Shown here: in pieces, positions 6,470 through 12,379 of the stretch
Layout: each line of letters opens with the position of its first letter
How positions within the stretch are numbered: position 1 is the stretch's first letter
Assembly: GCA_934120645.1 (NCBI GenBank)
Contig: CAKOUO010000016.1
Coordinates: 1-12,379 of the forward strand
DNA: 12,379 bases
Source of the DNA: an uncultured Clostridia bacterium
GTDB taxonomy: Bacteria > Bacillota > Clostridia > TANB77 > CAG-508
Direction of reading: 5' to 3'
Notes under the pieces: generated by a model
What the model saw: only the letters and a program-made list of their open reading frames with translations
The model's database searches: none
What the model was told of the DNA's origin: nothing
Program-made: the position numbers and the translations under genes

Positions 6470-7612
6470 ATGAAAATCGAAGTTATTGCGTCAACAAAAG
6501 TAGGATATGTATTATCTAAAGAAGAAGCAGTAGATTTTTCTGGTAAATCTGCAGGAATTTGCTACTTGCCAGACACAGTCGAAACGCTATTTAAAGAAAA
6601 TCCAGAAAAGACTCGAAAAAGAGCAAATGGAAATTTGGAATCTTGTCATCATAGTGTTTTCGGCCATGCACATTACAACCTTGTTTTGGAAGGAATACCA
6701 AAAATTCTTGCAATGATTTTAAATAACGAGAAGATATATAATACTTCAGAAAAATCAGCAAGATATACAAAAATGGAGCCTTCAGAAAAAGAAAGAGTTC
6801 TTTATGAAAAATGGATAGAAAAGTATAAAGAGGTGATAAGTGCAGAATATCCAAAATTTGATGAAAAAAAGGTTCAAAAATTAGCACAGGAAAATGCTAG
6901 ATATTTAATTAGTGTTTTTACACCAGCGACAGTTATGGAATATACAGTTAGTTTTGAACAGCTAAATTTCATTATAAGCTGGTTTGAAGATTATATTGAA
7001 AAAGAACCCGAAACAGAATTTTCAATACAATTAAAAAAGGTAATGAAAGAATTTTTAGAAGCATTACCTGATTTGAAAGTAGAAAAATTGAATCCAAGAG
7101 TAAAAGGAACAAGCTTATCATTATTTGCAAAAAGAGAAAGAAAGGAAGAATTTGGAGAAAACTATAGTACTACATATTTAGCAAGTTTTGCACAGTTGGC
7201 ACAAGCTCAAAGACACAGGACATTATCATATGAAATGACTTTGCTTAAAACTCCACAATACTATATTCCTAGAATTATAAGAAAGACAGCACTTGAAAAA
7301 GAATGGTTGGAGGATATATCTTCATTAAAAGACAATTATCCTCAAGGAATGTTGATCAAAGTAAATGAAAGAGGGACAGTAGAAAATTTTGTGCTAAAAT
7401 GCACAGAACGTTTATGTGGAGCAGCTCAGCTTGAAATAATGGAACAGACAGTAATAACAATGAATAAATATTTGGAGGCGGTAAAAAATGATCCGGATAT
7501 TGAAAACTATTTACTTCCATATTCAAAAGGAGCTAGATGCACATTTCCTGGCTGGAAGTGTAATTCACCATGCATTTTTGGTGGAAAAGAAGCTATGACT
7601 AGAAAAATTTAA
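6470..7612 (+). CDS. thyX: Long, tandem-type flavin-dependent thymidylate synthase
   Basis: ThyX makes dTMP from dUMP using FAD, NADPH and methylene-tetrahydrofolate. The protein is 380 residues, against about 220-260 for typical ThyX. The family signature RHRxxSxNExSxRY is not in one place. ExSxRY appears in the N-terminal half (EKSARY, 94-99), where the RHR part has become NNE. RHRTLS appears in the C-terminal half (248-253), without ExSxRY. R314 in ERLCGAAQLEI aligns with the catalytic arginine of Thermotoga ThyX (R174, within LRADSHAQWEI). Two ThyX folds in tandem, at about 1-210 and 211-380, with shared active-site parts are therefore likely. The C-terminus has a cysteine cluster (C357, C364, C368). 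I place the start at 6470 because AGGAG (6456-6460) touches the earlier ATG at 6461 but lies nine bases before 6470. Dedicated promoter and terminator; a dCMP deaminase lies downstream. Confidence 0.87.
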   Translation: MKIEVIASTKVGYVLSKEEAVDFSGKSAGICYLPDTVETLFKENPEKTRKRANGNLESCHHSVFGHAHYNLVLEGIPKILAMILNNEKIYNTSEKSARYTKMEPSEKERVLYEKWIEKYKEVISAEYPKFDEKKVQKLAQENARYLISVFTPATVMEYTVSFEQLNFIISWFEDYIEKEPETEFSIQLKKVMKEFLEALPDLKVEKLNPRVKGTSLSLFAKRERKEEFGENYSTTYLASFAQLAQAQRHRTLSYEMTLLKTPQYYIPRIIRKTALEKEWLEDISSLKDNYPQGMLIKVNERGTVENFVLKCTERLCGAAQLEIMEQTVITMNKYLEAVKNDPDIENYLLPYSKGARCTFPGWKCNSPCIFGGKEAMTRKI

Positions 7613-7632
7613 AAAATTAAGTATATAACTTC

Positions 7633-7670
7633 AAAAATAAAAGTTGACAGTTTTGTTAACTTTTATTTTT
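7633..7670 (+). terminator. Intrinsic terminator of thyX
   Basis: A 17-bp stem (7633-7649 with 7654-7670, one G-U pair) with a GTTT loop, ending in TTTTATTTTT. The A-rich left arm makes it potentially bidirectional. Confidence 0.88.
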
Positions 7671-7730
7671 ATAATTATATAAATAATATTTTAATAAAAT
7701 AAAAGCTTTGGGTTAAACTAAAAAAAGAAA

Positions 7731-7761
7731 GTTGTCAAAAAGGTCCGTCCCTATTGACAAG
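7731..7761 (-). repeat. 31-bp REP-like element, inverted copy 1 (degenerate hairpin)
   Basis: This element begins GTTGTCAAAAAGGTCCGTCC and is 28/31 identical to the reverse complement of 8777-8807. TTGTCAA (7732-7738) still pairs with TTGACAA (7754-7760), but three changes spoil the inner stem. It ends directly against the SD (GAAGGAG, 7761-7767) of the SPL-like gene, so folding could affect translation of that gene. Confidence 0.8.
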
Positions 7762-7775
7762 AAGGAGAGAAAAAT

Positions 7776-8774
7776 ATGTTTAAACCTAAAGCTATTTATT
7801 TTGAAAAAGAAATTGAAAATTACGAATTAGGAAGACAGTTATTAGAAAAATATAAAGAAGTTCCAAAAGTTGAAATAGAAAATCATAATAATATAGAAGA
7901 GATGAGAAAAAAGCAAAACAAAGAGTTTATGGATATGAAAAGAAATTTAATAATAGGAGTTAGAAAAACACATAAATTTGTAGAAAATCACAAAACATCA
8001 GATTATTTAGTACCATATACATCATCAGGATGCACAGCTGCTTGTATGTATTGCTATTTAGTTTGTAACTATAATAAATGTGCATATTTAAGACTTTTTG
8101 TAAATAGAGAACAAATGCTAGATAAAATAATAAAAGTAGCAAATAAGTCAGATAAAGATTTGACATTTGAAATTGGAAGCAATAGTGACCTAATTCTAGA
8201 AAACACTATTACAGGTAATTTACAATGGACAATAGAAAATTTTAAAGATTCTCCAAAAGGACATTTAACATTTCCAACAAAGTTTGATATGGTTGATGAT
8301 ATTTTAGATGTTGATCATCAAGGAAAAGTGACTGTTAGGATGAGTGTAAATCCAGAACAAATTATAAATAAAGTGGAATTTGGAACATCAAGATTAAAGG
8401 GAAGAATTGAGGCCATAAATAAGTTAAAAGAAGCGGGATATAATATTGGAATTTTAATAGCACCAGTAATAATGGTTGAAAACTGGAAAGAGTTATACTC
8501 TGAATTGATAAAACAGTTGGCAGAAGAATTAACTGAAAAAGTAAAAAAAGATGTGTTTTTTGAAATTATTTTTATGACTTACAGCTTTGTGCATACCAAA
8601 ATTAATGAAGAAGCTTTTCCTAAAGCGATAAACCTGTATGATAAAGAATTAATGACCGGAAGAGGAAAAGGAAAATATATGTATAAAAATCAATATAGGG
8701 AAGATGGGGAAATTTTTTTAAGAGAACAAATGAAAAAGTACTTTCCTAATAATAAAATAATGTATATTGTTTAA
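7776..8774 (+). CDS. Spore photoproduct lyase-family radical SAM protein
   Basis: A 332-residue protein of the SPL family, which repairs the UV-induced thymine dimer of spores (5-thyminyl-5,6-dihydrothymine) with a 5'-deoxyadenosyl radical. SGCTAACMYCYL gives the cluster cysteines C86, C90 and C93. The tyrosines around the third cysteine (Y92, Y94) match those implicated in radical transfer in B. subtilis SplB. Further matches are AYLRLFVN (103-110), FPTKFDMVDDIL, VTVRMSVNPE, FGTSRLKGRI and the C-terminal GKGKYMYKN. The cysteine that donates hydrogen in SplB (C141, in EAACTSD) is S135 here (EIGSNSD). The chemistry may therefore differ, or another residue such as C97 or C102 may serve. SD is GAAGGAG (7761-7767). 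A weak promoter (TTAACT 7656-7661, TATAAA 7678-7683) is possible. The gene is framed by inverted copies of one hairpin element. Confidence 0.85.
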   Translation: MFKPKAIYFEKEIENYELGRQLLEKYKEVPKVEIENHNNIEEMRKKQNKEFMDMKRNLIIGVRKTHKFVENHKTSDYLVPYTSSGCTAACMYCYLVCNYNKCAYLRLFVNREQMLDKIIKVANKSDKDLTFEIGSNSDLILENTITGNLQWTIENFKDSPKGHLTFPTKFDMVDDILDVDHQGKVTVRMSVNPEQIINKVEFGTSRLKGRIEAINKLKEAGYNIGILIAPVIMVENWKELYSELIKQLAEELTEKVKKDVFFEIIFMTYSFVHTKINEEAFPKAINLYDKELMTGRGKGKYMYKNQYREDGEIFLREQMKKYFPNNKIMYIV

Positions 8775-8811
8775 AAGTTGTCAAAAGGGACGGTCCTTTT
8801 TGACAACTTTT
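8773..8811. terminator. REP-like hairpin, copy 2, acting as terminator of the SPL-like gene
   Basis: A near-perfect 18-bp stem (8773-8790 with 8794-8811, one G-U) with a three-base CGG loop. The stem includes the last two bases of the SPL-like stop codon. The core 8777-8807 is the inverted counterpart of 7731-7761. The AAAAG/CTTTT ends would allow termination in either direction, although the T tract is short. Confidence 0.85.
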
Positions 8812-8838
8812 GACATTTTTTAAAGTATATAGTAATAT
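8810..8838 (+). promoter_or_regulatory. Promoter of the dCMP deaminase gene
   Basis: TTGACA (8810-8815) and TAATAT (8833-8838) are spaced by 17 bp. The first two bases of the -35 are the last two bases of the REP-like hairpin, so the element and promoter abut. Confidence 0.7.
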
Positions 8839-8860
8839 GTTGATATAAGGAGGAGAGTAT

Positions 8861-9373
8861 ATGGATAATAGTATAAATAAGAAAAGAGAAAATTATATAA
8901 GTTGGGAAGAATATTTTATGGCAATAGCTAAATTATCAGCTATGAGAAGTAAAGATCCATCAACACAAGTGGGTGCATGTATAGTAAGTAATGATAATAG
9001 GATATTATCAATAGGATATAATGGGGCACCAAATGGATTTAATGATGATGAATTTCCTTGGGCAAGGGAAGGAAAAAACTTAGATACAAAATATCCATAT
9101 GTATGTCATGCAGAAATGAATGCAATTTTAAATTATAGAGGTAGTAAAAAGGACTTAGAAAATGCAAGGATATATGTAGATTTATTCCCATGTAATGAAT
9201 GTGCAAAAATAATTATACAGTCAGGGATAAAAGAGGTTGTTTTTTTATCAGATAAATATGCTAATTCAGAAAATAATATAGCATCAAGAAAGTTATTTGA
9301 TAGCTGTGGAATTAAGTATAGAAGAATAGAATTAAAAGAGGATAAAAATATAGAAATAGAGCTAAAAAAATAG
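8861..9373 (+). CDS. dCMP deaminase (ComEB-type zinc deoxycytidylate deaminase)
   Basis: A 170-residue member of the cytidine/deoxycytidylate deaminase family, converting dCMP to dUMP. The zinc site is complete: CHAEMNAI (82-89) provides H83 and the catalytic proton shuttle E85, and FPCNEC (109-114) provides C111 and C114. The N-terminal WEEYFMAIA, RSKDPSTQVGA and GYNGAPNGF are characteristic of the dCMP rather than free-base or nucleoside group. AAGGAGGAG lies just before the ATG. Its product dUMP is the substrate of ThyX, encoded about 1.2 kb upstream on the same strand, though in a separate transcription unit. The known enzyme is activated by dCTP and inhibited by dTTP; whether this holds here cannot be seen. 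It converges on mutS2 through a shared terminator. Confidence 0.93.
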   Translation: MDNSINKKRENYISWEEYFMAIAKLSAMRSKDPSTQVGACIVSNDNRILSIGYNGAPNGFNDDEFPWAREGKNLDTKYPYVCHAEMNAILNYRGSKKDLENARIYVDLFPCNECAKIIIQSGIKEVVFLSDKYANSENNIASRKLFDSCGIKYRRIELKEDKNIEIELKK

Positions 9374-9406
9374 AGCAGTTTGTATATAAAACTGCTCTAT
9401 TTTTTT
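9364..9406. terminator. Bidirectional terminator shared by dCMP deaminase and mutS2
   Basis: A perfect 18-bp stem (9364-9381 with 9389-9406) with a seven-base loop, A7 on one side and T7 on the other, so it works on both strands. Both convergent stop codons lie in the stem: TAG at 9371-9373 (plus) and TAG complementary to 9397-9399 (minus). Confidence 0.95.
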
Positions 9407-11748
9407 AATTCTACAATAGTAACTCCCATTTCACCTTCACCATAAGTACCAATTCTAAAAGATTTTACATGAGAATTAGTTTTTAAAAATTTATGGATTC
9501 CTTCACGCAATTTTCCAGTACCTTTGCCATGAACAATTCTTACATTTTGTAGCTTTGCAAGATAACTGTCATCTAAAAATTTATCAACAACGAAAATAGC
9601 TTCATCTACATTTAAACCAATAACATTTATTTCAGATTTTGCATTCTTTGTTTTAGAAATGCTAACATGAGATGTGCTAGAATTATGAGATTTATTAGAA
9701 TTTTTTGCTTTTTCAAGATATTTAATATTTATATTCATTTTCATACTTCCAACTTGAACTTGTACTTCATCCGATTTTGAGATATTAGAAACAATAAAAC
9801 CATTTTGACCTAAAGTTGTAACAAATACTTCAGTATTTGGCTTTGCATCAATTCTTTCTATTGAAGATATTTTTAAATCGTTCTTTGAAGATTCTATAGA
9901 AATATTTTTAATGTCAGTATTTAACTTATTTCTTAAATTATTAAGTTCTTTAGAAGAAATACCATCCATCTTTGAAATAATTCTGTTAGCCTCATCTTTA
10001 GCATCTAATAATATATTTCTAGCTTTTATTTTTGCATTATCAATTAAATCTTTTTCTTGCTCTAATAATTTTGAATTATCTCGTTCTAAAGATTTTCTTA
10101 AAGAATTAACTTTTTCTAATTCTTTGGAAATAGTAACTTTTTCTTGTTCAATTTTTGATTTATTATCATAAATATTTTTTAATAATTCTTCAAAATCAAC
10201 ATCATTTTTACTTAAATTAGATTTTGCATTATTAATAATCTCATCAGATATACCAAGCTTTTTACTAATTTCAAAAGCATTACTTTTTCCGGGAACACCA
10301 ATTAAAAGATGATAAGTTGGAGAAAGTGTGTTAATATCAAATTCAACAGATGCGTTTTCAAAACCATTTGTTAATAAAGCATATTTTTTTAGTTCTTGAT
10401 AATGAGTTGTTGCAACTGTTAATGAATTATTATTTTTAAAATAATCTAAAATGCTAATAGCAAGTGCAGCACCCTCAATAGGATCTGTCCCAGAGCCTAA
10501 TTCATCAACCAAAATTAAAGAATTTGATGTAGAATTTTTTACAATGTCAACAATATTCTTCATATGTGAAGAAAAAGTACTAAGAGAATCTGAAATGCTT
10601 TGATCATCACCAATATCTGCAAAAATATTATCAAAAACAAATATTGAAGAATTAGAAGAAGTAGGTATATTAAGTCCGCTACAAGCCATACAAGTAAGAA
10701 GACCAATAGTTTTTAATGTTACAGTTTTACCACCAGTATTAGGACCAGTAATAACTAAAGTATTAAAATCAACTCCTAAAGTAAGAGATATTGGAACTGC
10801 TTTAGAAGGTTCTAATAATGGATGTTTTGCATTTATTAATATAATTTCTTTTTTATTATTTATATTAGGTGTAATACCATTAATAGATTTAGAATACTTT
10901 GCTTTAGCAAATATAAAATCTAATTTACCAATACAATCAATATCTAATTTTAATTCTTCTACATAAGGATAAAATAACTTTGTTAAATCTTGTAATATTT
11001 TTTCAATTTCTAAGTTTTCTTCAATTTTTAAGTTAGCAAGTTCATTGTTCAATTCAAAAACAGAGATAGGTTCTATAAAAACAGTAGAACCAGAACTTGA
11101 AATATCATGAATAAAGCCTTTTATTTGGCTTCTATATTCTTCCTTTACAGGAATAACATATCTATCATTTCTAATTGTAACAATATTCTCTTGAATATAT
11201 TTAGAATATGTTGAAGAATGTAGAAAATTATTTAATTTTGATTTTATATCTTGTTCTAAATTTCTTTGTTTTTTTCTAATAGAAAATAAATTAGGAGAAG
11301 CATTATCAGCTAAAGTATTTTCATCTAAAATACAGGTATTTAATTTTTGTATTATAGAATTATTAGAATATAAATCAGAAAAAATATCATTTAAATAAAT
11401 AAAATCATTAGGATTTATATAATCAGTATAAAAATATTTTTTTAATTTATCTGCCATGTCAAAAATATTTACTAAATCTAAAAGAGATTTTATAGATAAT
11501 GTTCCATATGACTCTAAAGTTTTAATGTTAATAGAATTATCAGCTATTTCTGAAATAGGAGGAGTACTACTTCTATATAAAATGTTTGTAGATTCTTCGG
11601 TTTCAGATAGCATTTTTGTTACATCTTCTTTTTGATTTGAAGGTGTTAAATTTAAACACATATTTTTTCCAATATATGTGTTTGCAAAACTTGATAATTT
11701 ATCTAAAATTTTTGAATATTCTAATTTATCTAAATATTTATTTTTCAT
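9397..11748 (-). CDS. mutS2: MutS2 family ATPase with C-terminal Smr domain
   Basis: A 783-residue protein, the usual length for MutS2. Order: an N-terminal core and lever region (1-320); an ABC-type ATPase with Walker A GPNTGGKT (335-342), Walker B and signature region LILVDELGSGTDP (411-423) and ATTHY (446-450); a coiled coil (about 515-620); a KOW-like linker; and an Smr domain (about 707-783) with HGKGTG (740-745). The mismatch-recognition domain of MutS is absent. In other bacteria MutS2 suppresses homologous recombination and, in B. subtilis, senses collided ribosomes through its Smr region. Here the Smr DLRG motif reads NVIG, losing the Asp and Arg linked to nuclease activity in some homologues. 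AAAAGGA (complement of 11757-11763) is the SD. It has its own promoter, divergent from the spoIIID-like gene. Confidence 0.96.
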   Translation of the reverse strand: MKNKYLDKLEYSKILDKLSSFANTYIGKNMCLNLTPSNQKEDVTKMLSETEESTNILYRSSTPPISEIADNSINIKTLESYGTLSIKSLLDLVNIFDMADKLKKYFYTDYINPNDFIYLNDIFSDLYSNNSIIQKLNTCILDENTLADNASPNLFSIRKKQRNLEQDIKSKLNNFLHSSTYSKYIQENIVTIRNDRYVIPVKEEYRSQIKGFIHDISSSGSTVFIEPISVFELNNELANLKIEENLEIEKILQDLTKLFYPYVEELKLDIDCIGKLDFIFAKAKYSKSINGITPNINNKKEIILINAKHPLLEPSKAVPISLTLGVDFNTLVITGPNTGGKTVTLKTIGLLTCMACSGLNIPTSSNSSIFVFDNIFADIGDDQSISDSLSTFSSHMKNIVDIVKNSTSNSLILVDELGSGTDPIEGAALAISILDYFKNNNSLTVATTHYQELKKYALLTNGFENASVEFDINTLSPTYHLLIGVPGKSNAFEISKKLGISDEIINNAKSNLSKNDVDFEELLKNIYDNKSKIEQEKVTISKELEKVNSLRKSLERDNSKLLEQEKDLIDNAKIKARNILLDAKDEANRIISKMDGISSKELNNLRNKLNTDIKNISIESSKNDLKISSIERIDAKPNTEVFVTTLGQNGFIVSNISKSDEVQVQVGSMKMNINIKYLEKAKNSNKSHNSSTSHVSISKTKNAKSEINVIGLNVDEAIFVVDKFLDDSYLAKLQNVRIVHGKGTGKLREGIHKFLKTNSHVKSFRIGTYGEGEMGVTIVELKK

Positions 11749-11784
11749 TTTTTAAATCCTTTTCTTAAAATTTATCTATATTTA

Positions 11785-11813
11785 ATTATACAGAGAAAGC
11801 ATTAATAAGTCAA
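11785..11813 (-). promoter_or_regulatory. Sigma-A promoter of mutS2
   Basis: On the minus strand, TTGACT (complement of 11808-11813) and TATAAT (complement of 11785-11790) are separated by exactly 17 bp. Its -35 lies three bases from the -35 of the divergent promoter. Confidence 0.85.
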
Positions 11814-11816
11814 TGT

Positions 11817-11845
11817 TTGCAAATATAGCTAAAATGATGTATAAT
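11817..11845 (+). promoter_or_regulatory. Promoter of the spoIIID-like gene
   Basis: TTGCAA (11817-11822) and TATAAT (11840-11845) with a 17-bp spacer read best as sigma-A. In B. subtilis spoIIID uses sigma-E. A loose sigma-E reading (AATATA at 11821-11826, TGTATAAT at 11838-11845) is possible but fits less well. Confidence 0.6.
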
Positions 11846-11896
11846 AAATATATATAAATTTAAAAATTTTATAAGTACAGTTATAGGAGGAAGACA

Positions 11897-12139
11897 ATGA
11901 AAGAAAAACGGTATTATAGGGCAGTTGGAGTTGCTGAATTTATTGTAGAAGGACATACAATAGCCGAAACAGAAGAAGAATTTGGTATTACAAAATGCAC
12001 AATTCAAAGAGACTTGCAATATTTATCACATTTTGGCTATGGAGAAGAATTAGCGAAAAATCAGAAACTCTTTATTAGGGCTAAAGTTCAATTAAAACGA
12101 AATATAGGTGCTTGTAAAAGAAAAGCGGTAAGTTGCTAA
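11897..12139 (+). CDS. SpoIIID-like sporulation transcription regulator
   Basis: An 80-residue basic protein matching the layout of SpoIIID, the mother-cell DNA-binding regulator that modulates sigma-E and sigma-K genes during sporulation. AEFIVEG (13-19) parallels the SpoIIID GKYIVET segment. A helix-turn-helix follows (about 20-41), with EEEFGITKCTIQRDL (27-41) aligning to KEFGVSKSTVHKDL of B. subtilis. The basic C-terminus (KVQLKRNIGACKRK, 63-76) parallels its second DNA-binding helix. It is divergent in the middle and has a run of acidic residues (ETEEEF) before the recognition helix. AGGAGG at 11885-11890 supports the start. Divergent from mutS2; the stop codon sits in a hairpin loop. 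A general small HTH regulator is the alternative if the host does not sporulate. Confidence 0.75.
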   Translation: MKEKRYYRAVGVAEFIVEGHTIAETEEEFGITKCTIQRDLQYLSHFGYGEELAKNQKLFIRAKVQLKRNIGACKRKAVSC

Positions 12140-12150
12140 TGCAACTTACC
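12127..12150 (+). terminator. Hairpin enclosing the spoIIID-like stop codon
   Basis: GGTAAGTTGC (12127-12136) pairs perfectly with GCAACTTACC (12141-12150). The four-base loop TAAT holds the stop codon. ATTTTATTATT follows rather than a solid T run, so termination may be partial or rely on the next hairpin. Confidence 0.7.
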
Positions 12151-12181
12151 ATTTTATTATTAATAATAAAATTTTATCAAT

Positions 12182-12214
12182 AAAAAAAGACTTTTGTTAT
12201 AAAAGTCTTTTTTT
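12182..12214. terminator. Bidirectional terminator between spoIIID-like gene and tRNA-Gln
   Basis: AAAAAAAGACTTTT (12182-12195) pairs with AAAAGTCTTTTTTT (12201-12214) around a five-base loop. On the plus strand it would end spoIIID transcripts. On the minus strand it ends the tRNA-His-tRNA-Gln transcript, starting at the CCA end. Confidence 0.92.
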
Positions 12215-12288
12215 GGCTGGACTGGCTAGATTCGAACTAGCGCATGCCAGAGTCAAAGTCTGGTGCCTTACCGCTTGGCTACAGTCCA
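12214..12288 (-). tRNA. tRNA-Gln (UUG)
   Basis: On the minus strand the acceptor TGGACTG pairs perfectly with CAGTCCA, discriminator G and CCA are encoded, the anticodon loop is CTTTGAC (anticodon TTG, complement of 12254-12256), and the T arm contains TTCGAAT. The length of 75 bases is normal. It is 17 bases downstream of tRNA-His on the same strand, so they are likely cotranscribed. Confidence 0.97.
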
Positions 12289-12305
12289 ATATAAAATTAT
12301 ACAAA

Positions 12306-12379
12306 TGGGGTGGAAGATGGGACTCGAACCCACGGTCTCCAGTGCCACAAACTGGCGCGTTAACCAACTACGCTACATC
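12306..12379 (-). tRNA. tRNA-His (GUG), 5' end outside window
   Basis: On the minus strand the anticodon loop TTGTGGC gives GTG (complement of 12346-12348), flanked by a CCAGT/ACTGG stem. The T arm is GTGGG/CCCAT around TTCGAGT. The 3' end CTTCCAC-C-CCA has discriminator C, as expected for pairing with G-1 of tRNA-His. The first three or so bases lie beyond the window. Confidence 0.95.

Noticed and set aside
7613..7775. Riboswitch or T-box leader before the SPL-like gene
   Set aside because: The structures present are the thyX terminator and the REP-like element; I find no T-box sequence or recognisable aptamer core.
9911..10171. Open frame of 86 codons on the plus strand inside mutS2
   Set aside because: It is antisense to the coiled-coil region of a clear mutS2 gene, has no SD, and its Phe/Ser/Leu-rich composition is what Lys/Glu-rich codons give on the other strand.
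12152..12171. Perfect 20-bp palindrome TTTTATTATTAATAATAAAA
   Set aside because: It is made only of A and T in a very AT-rich gap between two better hairpins, so it is probably compositional. I give it no separate function.

Overview
The window is strongly AT-rich, with A/T-ending codons, AGGAGG-type ribosome binding sites and sigma-A promoters close to TTGACA-17-TATAAT. Together with a SpoIIID-type regulator, a spore photoproduct lyase relative, MutS2 and a PflX-type radical SAM protein, this points to a low-GC, probably anaerobic, spore-forming (or formerly spore-forming) member of the Clostridia. It reads as ordinary chromosome: no integrase, transposase, CRISPR array or rRNA gene is visible. 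There are eleven protein genes, four tRNA genes (two cut by the window edges) and many small hairpin terminators. No stretch longer than 300 bases lacks a gene.

Left part (1-3603): the 3' end of a CAU-anticodon tRNA with its terminator; a solitary 2,4-diaminopentanoate dehydrogenase-like oxidoreductase; a Y-family DNA polymerase with a beta-clamp motif, whose promoter carries a LexA-like box in its spacer; tRNA-Tyr with its own promoter and terminator; and a short TsaC/YrdC-family protein starting at TTG.

Middle (3604-9373): a two-gene operon of a tailless FtsZ-like GTPase and an unrecognised protein with one N-terminal membrane segment; a PflX-type radical SAM protein; a long, apparently tandem-duplicated ThyX; an SPL-family radical SAM protein lacking the usual H-donor cysteine, lying between inverted copies of a 31-bp hairpin element; and a dCMP deaminase. 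The deaminase makes dUMP, the substrate of ThyX, so these two nearby genes would form a dCMP to dUMP to dTMP route.

Right part (9397-12379): mutS2 on the minus strand converges on the deaminase gene through one shared terminator that holds both stop codons. mutS2 diverges from a spoIIID-like gene across back-to-back promoters. The window ends with tRNA-Gln and a partial tRNA-His on the minus strand.

Most worth following: the tailless FtsZ paralogue with its membrane partner, which I cannot match to a described system; the ThyX whose signature motif is split between two halves; and the SPL-like gene framed by inverted repeats. A second theme is compactness: several stop codons lie inside terminator hairpins, and two tRNA 3' ends run directly into terminators.
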